Assembly (NCBI RefSeq): GCF_036884275.1
Contig: NZ_CP145607.1
Span: forward strand, 1,351,001 to 1,415,000
Reading direction: 5' to 3'
From: Sphingomonas kaistensis
GTDB taxonomy: Bacteria; Pseudomonadota; Alphaproteobacteria; Sphingomonadales; Sphingomonadaceae
Length of the DNA stretch: 64,000 nt
Made by a program: the position numbers and the translations under genes. Below, piece after piece: positions 18,994 to 28,425 of the stretch (positions within the stretch are counted from its first letter, which is position 1; every line of letters starts with the position of its first letter). A model generated the notes under the pieces. It was not told where the DNA came from. It worked only from the letters and a program-made list of their open reading frames with translations, and searched no databases.

Positions 18994-19439
18994 GCGCTGC
19001 CAAACGCTTCCTCCCGCCGCTCCTGTCGGGAGCGTTGTTCGGTGGCGGGCTCAGCATCGGCGGAATGACCGATCCGGCCCGCGTGCGCGGCTTTCTCGAT
19101 CTGTTCGGTGCGTGGGACCCGACAATGGCGTTCGTCATGGGCGGCGCGGTGATCGTTATGGCGATCGCCTGGCGCCTGCAGGCGAGGATGGCGCGGCCGC
19201 TGTTCGGCGAGCGCTTCGCCCTGCCGGACCGGACCGACCTCGACGGCCAGCTGATCGCCGGCTCCGCGCTGTTCGGCATCGGCTGGGGCATCGCCGGGCT
19301 GTGCCCCGGGCCCGCCGTCGCCTCTCTCGCGCTGGCGCCAACCGCCGTGCTTCCCTTCGTCGCGGCCATGCTCATCGGCATGATCGCCCACCACCTTTTT
19401 CCAGAGCGCCGCCGGGCGCTCGCCAGTCAGGGATCATGA
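18990..19439 (+). CDS. YeeE/YedE-type (DUF6691) sulfur transporter subunit, copy 1, second half
   Basis: 149 residues, about four helices, with the paired motif GGGLSIGGMTDPARVRGFLD near the N-terminus and the second cysteine loop GIAGLCPGPAVASLAL. It overlaps the preceding YeeE gene by ATGA, and the split into two short ORFs is typical for this DUF6691 arrangement. It is expected to work with the first half in moving sulfide-derived sulfur or thiosulfate across the membrane. Near-identical to 56741-57187. Confidence 0.85.
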   Translation: MSAAKRFLPPLLSGALFGGGLSIGGMTDPARVRGFLDLFGAWDPTMAFVMGGAVIVMAIAWRLQARMARPLFGERFALPDRTDLDGQLIAGSALFGIGWGIAGLCPGPAVASLALAPTAVLPFVAAMLIGMIAHHLFPERRRALASQGS

Positions 19440-19442
19440 CCC

Positions 19443-19892
19443 ATGAAACTTGCCGTTCTCACCCCTAACGTCACCGTACTGGCCCAGCCGTCGGCCGAGG
19501 ACATCGTGGACCTCGCCGCGAAAGGCTATCGCTCGATCATCGGCAATCGTCCTGATGGCGAAAGCGAGGATCAACCCTCATGGGCGGAGCTCGAAGCCGC
19601 CGCTTCCGGGGCTGGCCTCGAAGCGCGCCACATCCCGGTCGTCATGGGTCAGATCACCGACGAACAGGTCGCCGAGTTTCGCGAGGCGCTGGAAACGCTG
19701 CCTAAGCCGATCGCAATATTCTGTCGCACCGGCACGCGCGCCGCGCTCTTATGGGCGCTGGCCAATCAAGCCAATCTGACGGTGGATGAACGCATCGGCA
19801 TAGCCGCCAAGGACGATTACGATCTCGAGCCGTTCCGCCAGCGCTTGTCGCAGGAAGTGGCCCAGCCCGGAACACAACCGACGAGCGGATGA
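19443..19892 (+). CDS. TIGR01244-family (DUF442/Blh N-domain) sulfur transferase or phosphatase-like protein, copy 1
   Basis: 149 residues with a dual-specificity-phosphatase-like fold. The active loop IFCRTGTRAALLWAL gives the C-R-x-G-T-R motif near residue 90. The N-terminal strand-turn segment KGYRSIIGNRPDGESEDQPS is diagnostic. In other bacteria this domain is fused to the MBL domain (Blh) and works in sulfide oxidation as a rhodanese-like sulfurtransferase; here it is a separate gene. It overlaps the downstream TauE/SafE gene by four bases. In this copy no SQR follows, unlike the island copy. Confidence 0.85.
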   Translation: MKLAVLTPNVTVLAQPSAEDIVDLAAKGYRSIIGNRPDGESEDQPSWAELEAAASGAGLEARHIPVVMGQITDEQVAEFREALETLPKPIAIFCRTGTRAALLWALANQANLTVDERIGIAAKDDYDLEPFRQRLSQEVAQPGTQPTSG

Positions 19893-20671
19893 TGCTCGAC
19901 ACCGTGCAATACCTATTGGGCCTGCTTTCGGGCAGTCTTGTCGGCTTCACGCTCGGCCTGGTCGGCGGCGGGGGATCGATCCTCGCCGTGCCGTTAATGG
20001 TCTATCTGGTTGGCGTTTCGAACCCGCACGTGGCGATCGGCACCAGCGCGTTCGCGGTTGCCGCCAACGCTGCCACCGGCCTCGTCAATCACGCCCGGGC
20101 CGGGACGGTGAAATGGCGCTGCGGCCTGATGTATGCCGGGGCCGGAGTCATAGGTGCGTTTGCCGGCTCCACTGCCGGCAAGGCGTTCGACGGGCAGAAG
20201 CTGCTGTTCCTGTTCGCGATCGTGATGATCGTGGTCGGCATTCTCATGGTTCGCCGCCGCAAGCATCAAGGCAACGCCGATGCCGAATGCACGTCCAGTA
20301 ACGCCGGCAAGGTCCTTGGCGCCGGCCTTGGAACGGGCAGCTTTTCGGGCTTTTTCGGAATTGGCGGCGGCTTTCTTATCGTACCCGGCCTGATCGCTTC
20401 CACCGGCATGCCGATGATCAATGCGGTCGGCACCAGCCTCGTCGCAGTGACCGCCTTCGGACTGACCACGGCCGCGAACTATGCGTTGTCGGGCCTCGTC
20501 AACTGGACGCTGGCGGCCGTGTTCATCATCGGCGGGGTCATCGGCAGCGTCGCCGGGACGCGCGCCGCCAAGCGCATGTCGGGCTCGGGCCAATTGACCA
20601 GGGTGTTCGCCGTCCTGATCTTCGTGGTCGCGGCCTACATGCTGTGGAAAAGCGCCGGAGCATTCAGTTAG
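19889..20671 (+). CDS. TauE/SafE sulfite exporter family permease, copy 1
   Basis: 260 residues, eight hydrophobic helices, with the family motifs GFTLGLVGGGGSILAVPL (N-half) and GFFGIGGGFLIVPGLIA (C-half). In sulfide clusters such permeases are proposed to export the sulfite or thiosulfate made from persulfide. It overlaps the TIGR01244 gene (ATGA) and ends the cluster. Almost identical to 54314-55093 on the island. ATG at 19889 or 19892. Confidence 0.88.
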   Translation: MMLDTVQYLLGLLSGSLVGFTLGLVGGGGSILAVPLMVYLVGVSNPHVAIGTSAFAVAANAATGLVNHARAGTVKWRCGLMYAGAGVIGAFAGSTAGKAFDGQKLLFLFAIVMIVVGILMVRRRKHQGNADAECTSSNAGKVLGAGLGTGSFSGFFGIGGGFLIVPGLIASTGMPMINAVGTSLVAVTAFGLTTAANYALSGLVNWTLAAVFIIGGVIGSVAGTRAAKRMSGSGQLTRVFAVLIFVVAAYMLWKSAGAFS

Positions 20672-20811
20672 AGACTGCCTTGCCCTTCCGATGCGCCTGA
20701 GTTTGTACGCGTTTCGGGATCGAGACGCTTGCGACGGACAATCCTCGCGATAAACGATTGCTACAGCAGCGAGGACGGTGCGTGCCTGATCATTCGAAAG
20801 ACAAGCGCCAG

Positions 20812-21360
20812 ATGTCCGTGCGATTTCGGCTGCGAGACGAGACGGCGGCCTGCCATCAACGGGTCGACGATCTTTTCTCCGAAATGGATCTGGGGCAGCT
20901 CGCAACCTATCGACTGTTTCTGGCTTCTCAGGCGGCCGCTTTCATTCCGGTCGAAAAGGCCATCATCGACGGGGGCATCGGGCAAAGCGTGCCCCAGCTT
21001 GTCGATCACAAACGTGGGCCGCTTATCCTCGACGATCTGGCGGACCTGCGGACCGATGTGCCCGATCCGCTGCTGCCTCCGGCGATGAAGAGCGAGGCCG
21101 CGCTGCTGGGGGCTGCCTATGTGCTCGAAGGATCCCGATTGGGCGGCGCGATCTTGCGCAAGGCGGTGCCGGCCGAATTTCCTTCCCGCTTTCTAAGCGC
21201 CCCGACGACGCTCAGATGGTCGGCCTTCGCGGACATTCTCGAACGGCGCCTCGTGACGGAGGAGCAGGTGAATGCCGCCGCGGCGAGCGCGCGCGACGTC
21301 TTTGAGATGTTCGAGCGCGCGGCAATCCTGAGCCTGCAGAAGCACGGCGCCTCCGGGTAA
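20812..21360 (+). CDS. bphO: Biliverdin-producing heme oxygenase (phytochrome-associated)
   Basis: 182 residues, all-helical heme oxygenase. The proximal heme ligand is the His in LRDETAACHQRVDD near the N-terminus. The distal helix motif is LLGAAYVLEGSRLGGAIL near residue 105. It cleaves heme to biliverdin, the chromophore of the neighbouring bacteriophytochrome. A GTG at 20782 would add ten residues. Between it and the upstream TauE/SafE gene lie about 140 bases with no recognised site. It is convergent with the PAS-HTH gene. Confidence 0.88.
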   Translation: MSVRFRLRDETAACHQRVDDLFSEMDLGQLATYRLFLASQAAAFIPVEKAIIDGGIGQSVPQLVDHKRGPLILDDLADLRTDVPDPLLPPAMKSEAALLGAAYVLEGSRLGGAILRKAVPAEFPSRFLSAPTTLRWSAFADILERRLVTEEQVNAAAASARDVFEMFERAAILSLQKHGASG

Positions 21361-21383
21361 CTTTTGCCTTGCCATTCACTCGC

Positions 21384-22109
21384 TTATTGGAGCGTCTGGC
21401 CTGCCCGCCTGACATCGGCATTGGTTTCACCGGCGTTGCCCGGGTCCGAGGCGCTCGGGTCGAGGATGCCCATCACCCGCGTGCCTGACCCGAGAAAACG
21501 GACGCCTTCGGCCGCGAGCACGGCGAGGATTTTCTGGACGCTCGCCTTGCGCGGCGTGCTGGAAGGCGCGTCGTCCTCCAGACGGCGAATGGTCGAGCGC
21601 GCAACGCCGGCCCGCTCGGCCAACTTGTCGGCCGGCCAGTTCAAGATGGCCCGGGCAGCGCGCAATGCGGCGGGTGAAATGTCCTCGAACTGATCGGCTG
21701 GCCGCGTCCGCCGGGGCGCATCAAGCGAGCGGGAAGGGCGGGAGGCACCCGGAATCGCAAGGATGATGCCGATCCACGAGGTCGTCTCGCCGTTGACGCC
21801 TTGTACCGGAACGCCCCTCGCATTGAACCAGCGATAACTGCCGTCGGCGCACCGCAGCCGGTAATCGGTATTGTAATGCGAGCTGTGCGCGACCGCCGTC
21901 CTCCAGGCTGCAGCAACCCTCTCAACATCGTCGGGATGGATTGCATTCATCCAGCCATCACCTTCGGCTTCGGCCGCGGTTTGCCCAGTCAAGGCGGACC
22001 ATTCGGGAACGTCGAGGACGTAGCCGTCCGCATCCACCGCCCAGGTCGCGGCGGCAGTTTCACGCACAAATCTAACGAGGTTGTCGTGACTTATTTTGTT
22101 CCAAGGCAT
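21384..22109 (-). CDS. PAS-domain/HTH regulatory protein beside the phytochrome gene
   Basis: 241 residues in two parts. The first is a PAS_3-type domain (about 1-120, with YVLDVPEWSALTGQTAAEAE and DYRLRCADGSYRWFNARGVP). The second is an XRE-like HTH (about 150-215, AARAILNWPADKLAERAGVA followed by STIRRLED). It contains no kinase or cyclase domain. The PAS-HTH combination and its position between bphO and bphP suggest a regulator that acts downstream of, or together with, the phytochrome. The PAS ligand is unknown. The start is placed at ATG 22109; a longer open frame upstream (to 22199) enters the divergent promoter region and is less protein-like. Confidence 0.75.
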   Translation of the reverse strand: MPWNKISHDNLVRFVRETAAATWAVDADGYVLDVPEWSALTGQTAAEAEGDGWMNAIHPDDVERVAAAWRTAVAHSSHYNTDYRLRCADGSYRWFNARGVPVQGVNGETTSWIGIILAIPGASRPSRSLDAPRRTRPADQFEDISPAALRAARAILNWPADKLAERAGVARSTIRRLEDDAPSSTPRKASVQKILAVLAAEGVRFLGSGTRVMGILDPSASDPGNAGETNADVRRAGQTLQ

Positions 22110-22228
22110 GTCGTCTTCGTAACATAAGAACCCAACAGGTGACAAAAAATCTACATGTCGCAGATTATTTGAAGCAAATTGCGCGACTTGCACTTCCATT
22201 TAGTCGAAAAAGCGCGCAACGATAATCG

Positions 22229-24812
22229 ATGTCGACCAATCCCATTCAATCCGACGCACGCGAACGAGCGTCGAACGATGATCAGGCGATGGTCGATGTG
22301 TCCGCTCTTTGCGCGCTCGAACAGATTCAGTTCCTCGGTGAGGTGCAGGAGCATGGATTCCTGCTGGAGCTGTCGTCGGATTGGATAGTACGCCGGGCAT
22401 CGACCAACATCGGACAGTTCCTGCCGGTCGACCATTTCGCCATTCTCGGATTGTCGGCGGCAGAGGTGCTCGGACGCAAGGTGGTTCATGACCTGCGGTC
22501 GCAGTTGCAGATCGGCGATGCGTCCGGAGGCGTAGAGGCCGTCCTGGGCGCGCATATCGCAGGAGATGACCGGCAGTTCGACCTGCGGATTCACCGTTCG
22601 TCGGACAACCTCATCGTCGAAGGCGAGGTATCGGTCGCTTCGAGCGAGACGATGCAGTTGGACGTTCAGAAGATGTTGATCCAGCTGCAGCGGCTGGGAA
22701 ACATCGAAGGCGTGGCGAAGACCGCGGTGCGCCAGGTTCGTGCCTTGTCCGGTTACGACCGTGTGATGTGCTATCGCTTCCATGACGACGATAGCGGTGA
22801 GGTCATTGCCGAGTCGCGGCGAAGCGGTATCGAGCCGTTTCTCGGTCTGCGTTATCCGGCCAGCGACATTCCGCCCCAGGCTCGGGCGCTGTATCTTCGC
22901 AACCCCCTCCGGGCGATCAGCGACGTCACCTGGGATACTTATGCGGTCGAGCCGCGGATCGATGTTCACGGTCAGCGACTTGATCTATCGATGGCCGATC
23001 TTCGGGCCGTCTCTCCCACCCACATCCAGTATCTGAAGAACATGGGCGTCGCGGCGTCCATGTCGCTGTCGATCGTGGTGAACGGCAAATTGTGGGGGCT
23101 TCTGGCCTGCCATCACCATTCTGGTCGCGTCCTTTCAGTCGCAACCCGGCAAACCCTTTCTACGCCAGCGTGCTGTCCTCGAAGGTCGAATCCGCAAAGC
23201 GCGCGGAGGTGCTGCAACGTCAGGCCGATGCTCGTGTCATGCACATGCGCATGCTGTCGCGCGTGTCGAGCGAAAGCGCGTCGATGGACGACCTTTTTCC
23301 GCTCATGATCGATCTTGCCAGCGCTTTCCATGCCGATGGGGTCGCCATGTATGTCGACGGGCGGATGAAGCTGAGCGGATTGACGCCCGAAACGGGCGAG
23401 ATGCTGGACCTGACGCGCTTCTTGAACGGTGCGGCCGCCAGCACCGTGTACCAGACGCATCGCCTTGGCGCGGTTCTTCCGTTCGCGCTCACATCGGAGC
23501 ACGTCGCCGGCCTGCTCGCCATTCCGGTTTCGAGACGTCCCCGAGATTTCGTGATGTTCTTCCGCCGCGAGGTTGTGGACACCGTCCGCTGGGCGGGGTC
23601 GCCCGAGAAGACCGCGACGGCGAGCGCGGACGGCACGCTGCGTCTGACGCCACGGGCAAGTTTCGCGGAATGGCGGCAGATCGTCCGCGGTGAATCCGCG
23701 CATTTTTCGGCAGCTGACCTGGAACTGGCCGAATCGCTGCGGGTGTCGTTGCTCGAAATCATGCTGCAGGTCACCGATGCCGCGGAAATCAGCGCCGTGC
23801 GACGAACGATCAGCAGGATCTCCTGATCGCGGAACTTAACCACCGGGTCCGCAACATCCTCGGCCTGATCGTCGGGCTGGTTCGGCAATGCGCGGACGGT
23901 GCGGCCGACATTGCGAGTTTCTCGGAAGAGGTGAATACCCGGGTGCTTGCCCTGGCGCGGGCCCACGATCAGCTGACCAGCAACGGCTGGGGAGCGCGCT
24001 CCATCACCCGGATGATCGAAGTCGAGGCCGGCGCCTATCTCGGGGTCAAGGCGGAGCGGGTGCACATCACCGGCGACGACGCGGCGATCGAGCCCGATGC
24101 CTTTGCAACGGTTGCGCTAGTGGTGCACGAACTGATCACCAACGCCGCCAAATATGGCGCCTTCCGCGATTCGCATGGTGTGGTCCGGATCCATCTCGAA
24201 TGTGATGACGATTACGGATTGTCGCTGACCTGGAAGGAAGAAGGCGGCAAGATCGTGACCGAGCCCACGCGGCGCGGCTTCGGATCGACGATCATCGAGC
24301 GCGCCATTCCGCATGAACTGGGCGGCAGTGCCGAGGTTTTCTTTGAGCCGGACGGATTGCGGGCCAGCCTGTTCATTCCGCGCAATTACGTGACGAAATG
24401 CGAGCAATCGGAGGCGTCCGAAGTCGCGGCGATCAAGCCGGTCAAGGGAAGCACTCTCGAGCGCCTGGAAGGCGAAGTCCTGCTGGTCGAAGACAATCTG
24501 CTTATCGCGCTCGAGACCGAGGGAATGCTGCTTTCGATCGGTGCCAGCGACGTGCAGGTGTGTTCGAACGTCAGCAGCGCGCTCGACTATCTTTCGAGCC
24601 ATCGGCCGACCTTTGCCATTCTCGATTACAATCTCGGCAAGGAACAGAGCGTAAAGGTGGCCGAGCGGCTGGCGGCGCTGCAGATCCCCTTCATCTTCGC
24701 GACCGGTTACGGCGACAGCACGATGATCGATCCCAAGTTCCGCGATCGTCCGATCCTGACCAAGCCTTATTCGGCGGTGAATGTCCTGAGCGGGTTCGAA
24801 CGCGCCAGCTGA
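22229..24812 (+). pseudogene. bphP: Bacteriophytochrome histidine kinase with C-terminal receiver, interrupted by two frameshifts
   Basis: Three overlapping frames join into one phytochrome: PAS-GAF (22229 to about 23125), PHY (to about 23805), HWE kinase and receiver (to 24812). Key residues are present. Cys28 in ALCALEQIQ is the biliverdin-binding cysteine, PASDIPPQARALY is the GAF signature, TPRASFAEW is the PHY tongue, and AELNHRVRNILGLI is the HWE-type phospho-His motif. The receiver Asp lies in FAILDYNLG. The first break lies at GGTCGCGT (23123-23130), where one C restores SGPRPFSRNP. The second is near 23800 (GTGCGACGA), where one G restores the kinase frame. Each break would leave only a truncated PAS-GAF or PAS-GAF-PHY protein. 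Red-light sensing is expected if intact. Confidence 0.82.
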
Positions 24813-24829
24813 TCGCCGCTTCCAGCCGG

Positions 24830-24866
24830 GCGGGCGGTAAAGGCGGACATCCGAGCCCGCTTTTTT
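24830..24866 (+). terminator. Intrinsic terminator after bphP
   Basis: GCGGGC (24830-24835) pairs with GCCCGC (24855-24860), followed directly by six T residues. It lies 18 bases after the bphP stop codon. The loop is long (19 bases) but itself can pair partly (GGCGGACATCCG). Confidence 0.65.
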
Positions 24867-25185
24867 GACCCGGCCGCTCTAGTGCGGCGATCCTCTCACT
24901 ATGCGGCGGAAAAATGTGAGGCTGCACTTAGGCTGCGCTTCTTCAAGAAAGGGGCCTTTGATTTGCAGCAAGGATCATTGGCACAAAGATGCTCCTAAAC
25001 CGGGGTAAATTTGCAGCCGCTTGCGCCGAGCGCTCGCGGGGAGACCTCGCGAGAAAAGCCGAGGTGCAATTGTACGATGCTCCATGAAGCGCCACGTGCC
25101 GTTAAGGTGGGTCGGCTTTAAGGATCCTACAGGTGCTTGCGTAAGCACCTTGTCATTCTGTTCTCTATACGTTCTCAGCGGCGTT
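24867..25185. other. Gene-free junction between chromosome and Tn7-like module
   Basis: No convincing gene. The region is less GC-rich than the chromosomal side. It contains two imperfect direct repeats near 24920 (GGCTGCACTT and GGCTGCGCTT) and an 18-base inverted repeat at 25132-25149 (arms GGTGCTT and AAGCACC). It is the likely place for the left transposon end, which usually holds several TnsB-binding repeats, but I could not define a terminal TGT or a target duplication. Confidence 0.35.
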
Positions 25186-25584
25186 ATGCGACGATTCCAC
25201 GACAACGACCTGCGCGAACTCGCGCTCGAAGCGATTGAAGAAGCGGCCGCAGCATCTCACATTGGGCCAGTTCGACGAAGCAGAGGGCTTGCGCTCGCTC
25301 TTGCTTGGCTTCGCCATCGCGGCGGTGACGGAGTTCTGCCGCTCTGGCCGTTCAAGAGTTTCTGGGATGCCCTGACGAGCGAGCGACAACATGATCGCTG
25401 GTCTGCCGTGAACGCTGCTGCCAACGCTATCTACTTGGTGCTCGATCAGCCTCGCCTTCCGGCTATGATCTCAGCTTTCGAACGTCAGCAGCGGCAGCCT
25501 TCTGGAAAGAGCGCTGGAGCCTGCCGTTCCACGAAGCGGAACGATGAGCTGGATAGCGACTTGGATCCCTCATGTGAGCCCTAG
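25186..25584 (+). CDS. Hypothetical protein next to tniQ
   Basis: 132 codons from ATG 25186. The first 90 residues look like a compact helical protein (LRELALEAIEEAAAA, ALAWLRHRGGDGVLPLWPF, SAVNAAANAIYLVLDQPRLP). The last 30 are low-complexity and charged. Its 3' end overlaps the tniQ stop by 15 bases in convergent orientation. The ribosome binding site is weak. I do not recognise a family; it may be an accessory gene at the transposon edge. Confidence 0.5.
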   Translation: MRRFHDNDLRELALEAIEEAAAASHIGPVRRSRGLALALAWLRHRGGDGVLPLWPFKSFWDALTSERQHDRWSAVNAAANAIYLVLDQPRLPAMISAFERQQRQPSGKSAGACRSTKRNDELDSDLDPSCEP

Positions 25585-27441
25585 CTGGCTCTCGGCAGTT
25601 TCACGGCACCAACCTGCTGGACCAAGCAGCGGAATCATCATCTCATTGGCTCGGGCAAACGCCGTCTTTGGCGCTATGCCTAGGCGGAGAGCGATCTCGC
25701 GGCTGCTGATATGAACTTCGCTGAGCCTCACAACTTCCGCAAAGCTCACGGCCTTAGAAATGTTTTCTGAAGCTGCCATCCTCTGAAAGAGAGGGGTTGA
25801 GGACTTCGGAGAGAGGTTCAGGACTTCGCCAGCATCTCGCCTCGACAACATGCTGCTGAACTTCGCTCCCTCGAAGCTCGATGCATCGAAGAACAACGAG
25901 CGAAGGAAGCGGAAGCAGGTATGATCGACCAGGATCTGCTCCGCCAGGGCCCCTGCACGATGATCAAGCTTGAACGGCAGCGAACCATCCAGCAGGCTCT
26001 TGAAGATCGGCCCCCAAGGCTTGGCTCGGCCACCGACTGAGCCAACGGCGGTCCGCAGTGACACTCCTTCACTTGCAAGGACGGAGCGGGACGAAGCTTT
26101 GATGCTCCCTGTGAGGCCGTCAAGCACAGGACCGGCAATCTGCGGAGAGCCATATCGAGGTACGCAGAAGCGATCACCTTGGGTTAGCAGCATCTGCATT
26201 GCGATCAGCTGCTCTACCCCATGGTAGGATATACCCAGCTTCCAAGCTGCACCCTCCAGCGCAACCCGGTTTGCAATGATCTCCGCCAACGTGTCGATCT
26301 CAGCTGCGTCGTAACGGGGTGCAGCTCGACATTCATGCAAGGCAAAGACGGTCGTGAGTGCTCCTTGCCGGCGAAGCTCGGCAACTCCCTTGGTCGAATA
26401 GCCAAGCCGGGCAGCCGCCTCCTGGGTGCTGAGCGTTTGCTTGCCCAACTGACTGGAGTTCGGCCCGTCGAGATCGATAGCCGAGCGGAACTGATCGATA
26501 GTCTGCCGTAGTGCATCTGTGAGTGCTTCGTGCGTGGAGAGTCGAAGGAAGCGCATGGTGCTTCCTTCGTTGCCGTCTTGGTGACGCGTAGATGCGCTGC
26601 TCAACCGCTTCGCAATGAGACCTTGGAGCGAGTGTGGCCAATCCAGGAGCATGCCCCAGGCGGCTGCCATAGCTTCAGCAACTACGCAGCTGGGCTGGCT
26701 CCAACTTGCATTAGTGCCATATCGAGCCGGCGTGAGGCGTGGCTCGATCACGATTGCCACCCTGACCAGCAATTCATAGACATCAGCGACGCCAAGATGT
26801 TGCAAGACGGCGGGGAGCACAGCAAGGCTGCGCTGCCGGCGCGCCACATCGGTATGGACGAGCCCCACAGCCGCACTGAGGTTTGTTCGAAGCTCGCTCG
26901 GTACAGCGGCGGCTGCGCTTGCAAAGAGATCGTCAACGCACCGATCGCAACGAGCAATACCGTTGGTGTGGTGCCAACGCTGGATGCGCTCGCACCGAGC
27001 GCAACGATCCACTAGGTACTGCCAGGTTTCGCAGCAGAAGGGGAAGGCTCGAAGCTGCCACAGCGCTCGGTGATGTGGAGAGATAGACAAGGCAGCAGGC
27101 GCGTAGCGCCGTACTGCGATGTCGATATCATTTCGCGGAACAGGCACTCCGAAGAACACGCGGCGCCCGTTTGAGTCAGTCGGATAAGAACGAGATTGCA
27201 GTTCCTCGACGTCGACACGCAAGCAATCGGCGATGATAGGAAGACCATCCCAGTTTGAAGTCGATAGCGTCGGTTTATGACCGTAGATGACACCAGCTAG
27301 GCTCGTGATCGTCAGAGCATTCTCAATCCAGTTGGCTGCGGCAACCCTGGCGATGTACCCGTCGAGCGACTCTCCGGCTATCGGGGCCTGAGGAGCCTCG
27401 ACCTGCCAAGGGGCGCGGGCATGCTGACTAACTGTCGCCAT
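25570..27441 (-). CDS. tniQ: TniQ/TnsD-family target-selection protein
   Basis: 623 residues. The N-terminal TniQ domain (about 20-190) has SLDGYIARVAAANWI and a zinc-finger cluster with the spacing FPFCCETWQYLVDRCARC followed by ARCDRC. The rest is a long helical region with several HTH-like segments (LSTQEAAARLGYSTKGVAEL, VALEGAAWKLGISYHGVEQL), as expected for a TnsD-sized DNA-binding targeting factor. In Tn7-like transposons this protein picks the target site and recruits TnsC. It starts three bases after the tnsC stop, at the downstream end of the tns operon. The size favours a TnsD-like site-specific protein over the short TniQ of CRISPR-guided elements. Confidence 0.88.
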   Translation of the reverse strand: MATVSQHARAPWQVEAPQAPIAGESLDGYIARVAAANWIENALTITSLAGVIYGHKPTLSTSNWDGLPIIADCLRVDVEELQSRSYPTDSNGRRVFFGVPVPRNDIDIAVRRYAPAALSISPHHRALWQLRAFPFCCETWQYLVDRCARCERIQRWHHTNGIARCDRCVDDLFASAAAAVPSELRTNLSAAVGLVHTDVARRQRSLAVLPAVLQHLGVADVYELLVRVAIVIEPRLTPARYGTNASWSQPSCVVAEAMAAAWGMLLDWPHSLQGLIAKRLSSASTRHQDGNEGSTMRFLRLSTHEALTDALRQTIDQFRSAIDLDGPNSSQLGKQTLSTQEAAARLGYSTKGVAELRRQGALTTVFALHECRAAPRYDAAEIDTLAEIIANRVALEGAAWKLGISYHGVEQLIAMQMLLTQGDRFCVPRYGSPQIAGPVLDGLTGSIKASSRSVLASEGVSLRTAVGSVGGRAKPWGPIFKSLLDGSLPFKLDHRAGALAEQILVDHTCFRFLRSLFFDASSFEGAKFSSMLSRRDAGEVLNLSPKSSTPLFQRMAASENISKAVSFAEVVRLSEVHISSREIALRLGIAPKTAFARANEMMIPLLGPAGWCRETAESQLGLT

Positions 27442-27444
27442 GGC

Positions 27445-28425
27445 CTACTTAGCTCGGAACGGGTTGTAGGAGATGCAGTGGTTGGCGATCGACCAATCAT
27501 CGACCGCGTCCGCAAGGTCCTCGCTTGCGATCGCGAGATCGTCTCGCCGCACAACAGCCGCGAGAGCAGTTTCAATGATGCGGCACAGCTGGCGGAGATT
27601 GCCGTTCGCCGCTTCGCACAGCGTGCGTGCGAGGGCCTCCTCTGCAAGGCCGGAGGAAGTGCGCAAAATGCGCTGCCTCATGAGTTCCCGGTCTAGGCCG
27701 GCTACGAACCCGACGAAAAGTTCGCGGTCCTCCTCCACAAGCCAGTCGAGAGGATCCATCGTGACAGGGGCATCCAGCCGCCCAGCAAGGTCGGGGCTGC
27801 GCTTGAAGACGTCGCGAGCCTCCTCCGTAGCGAGAAAAGCCATCGGCACGATGCCACGATCCATGACGTCGCGGAGGGCAGTGGCAATTGCCGAACTCAT
27901 GGTCGGGCGCCGCGCAGCGCGATTGAACTCATCGATGATCAGCAGCTGGGTCTCGTAGCGTTCCAACGCGTCGAAAGCACGCATCCACAGGACCGGCTCA
28001 GCCCCGTGTTCTGGTCTCGGGACTCCCATCGCTTTCAAGATGCTCGCGGGGATGGAGCGAGTGGTGCCAGAGCCGTCGACCGTGGCGATGACCACCGGCT
28101 GGGACCCCGGAGCATGCTCGCCCGCCGCCTCGACGTAGCTCTTGAACCGCTCAGCTCCAACGGTCTTGCCGGAACCGGTGTTGGCAATGAGGCGAACTCC
28201 TCCCTGCGTCTGGCCCTTAGAGAGTTGACCGGTAAGGCGAAGCTCATCCAAGGCGGCGACTAGCTCATCCTGACGAGGGTAGGGGAGGCGGATCGCGCGA
28301 AACTTGGCGCGTGCCTCTGCCACACGGCGGGAGCGCTCGGAGGGACGCTCCAAGCGCCCCTCCATGCCGTTATCCGCTCGGACGAAGGTGTTCATGTGTT
28401 CGGCCATCGCGCTACCTTCACTCAT
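27445..28425 (-). CDS. tnsC: TnsC/TniB-type AAA+ ATPase transposition regulator
   Basis: 326 residues with an AAA+ core: Walker A IANTGSGKTVGAERF near residue 85, Walker B TQLLIIDEFNRAA near residue 165, and sensor regions (DVMDRGIVPMAFLATEE, SPDLAGRLDAPV). TnsC polymerises on target DNA, joins the targeting protein to the transposase and controls target immunity. The start is at ATG 28425, overlapping the tnsB stop by eight bases (ATGAGTGA), so the two are translationally coupled. A longer frame upstream runs inside tnsB and is not protein-like. Confidence 0.9.
   Translation of the reverse strand: MSEGSAMAEHMNTFVRADNGMEGRLERPSERSRRVAEARAKFRAIRLPYPRQDELVAALDELRLTGQLSKGQTQGGVRLIANTGSGKTVGAERFKSYVEAAGEHAPGSQPVVIATVDGSGTTRSIPASILKAMGVPRPEHGAEPVLWMRAFDALERYETQLLIIDEFNRAARRPTMSSAIATALRDVMDRGIVPMAFLATEEARDVFKRSPDLAGRLDAPVTMDPLDWLVEEDRELFVGFVAGLDRELMRQRILRTSSGLAEEALARTLCEAANGNLRQLCRIIETALAAVVRRDDLAIASEDLADAVDDWSIANHCISYNPFRAK

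Noticed and set aside
25132..25149. Inverted repeat GGTGCTT/AAGCACC as the transposon end
   Set aside because: It lacks a terminal TGT and repeated TnsB-like sites around it, and no partner was found at the right side of the module.
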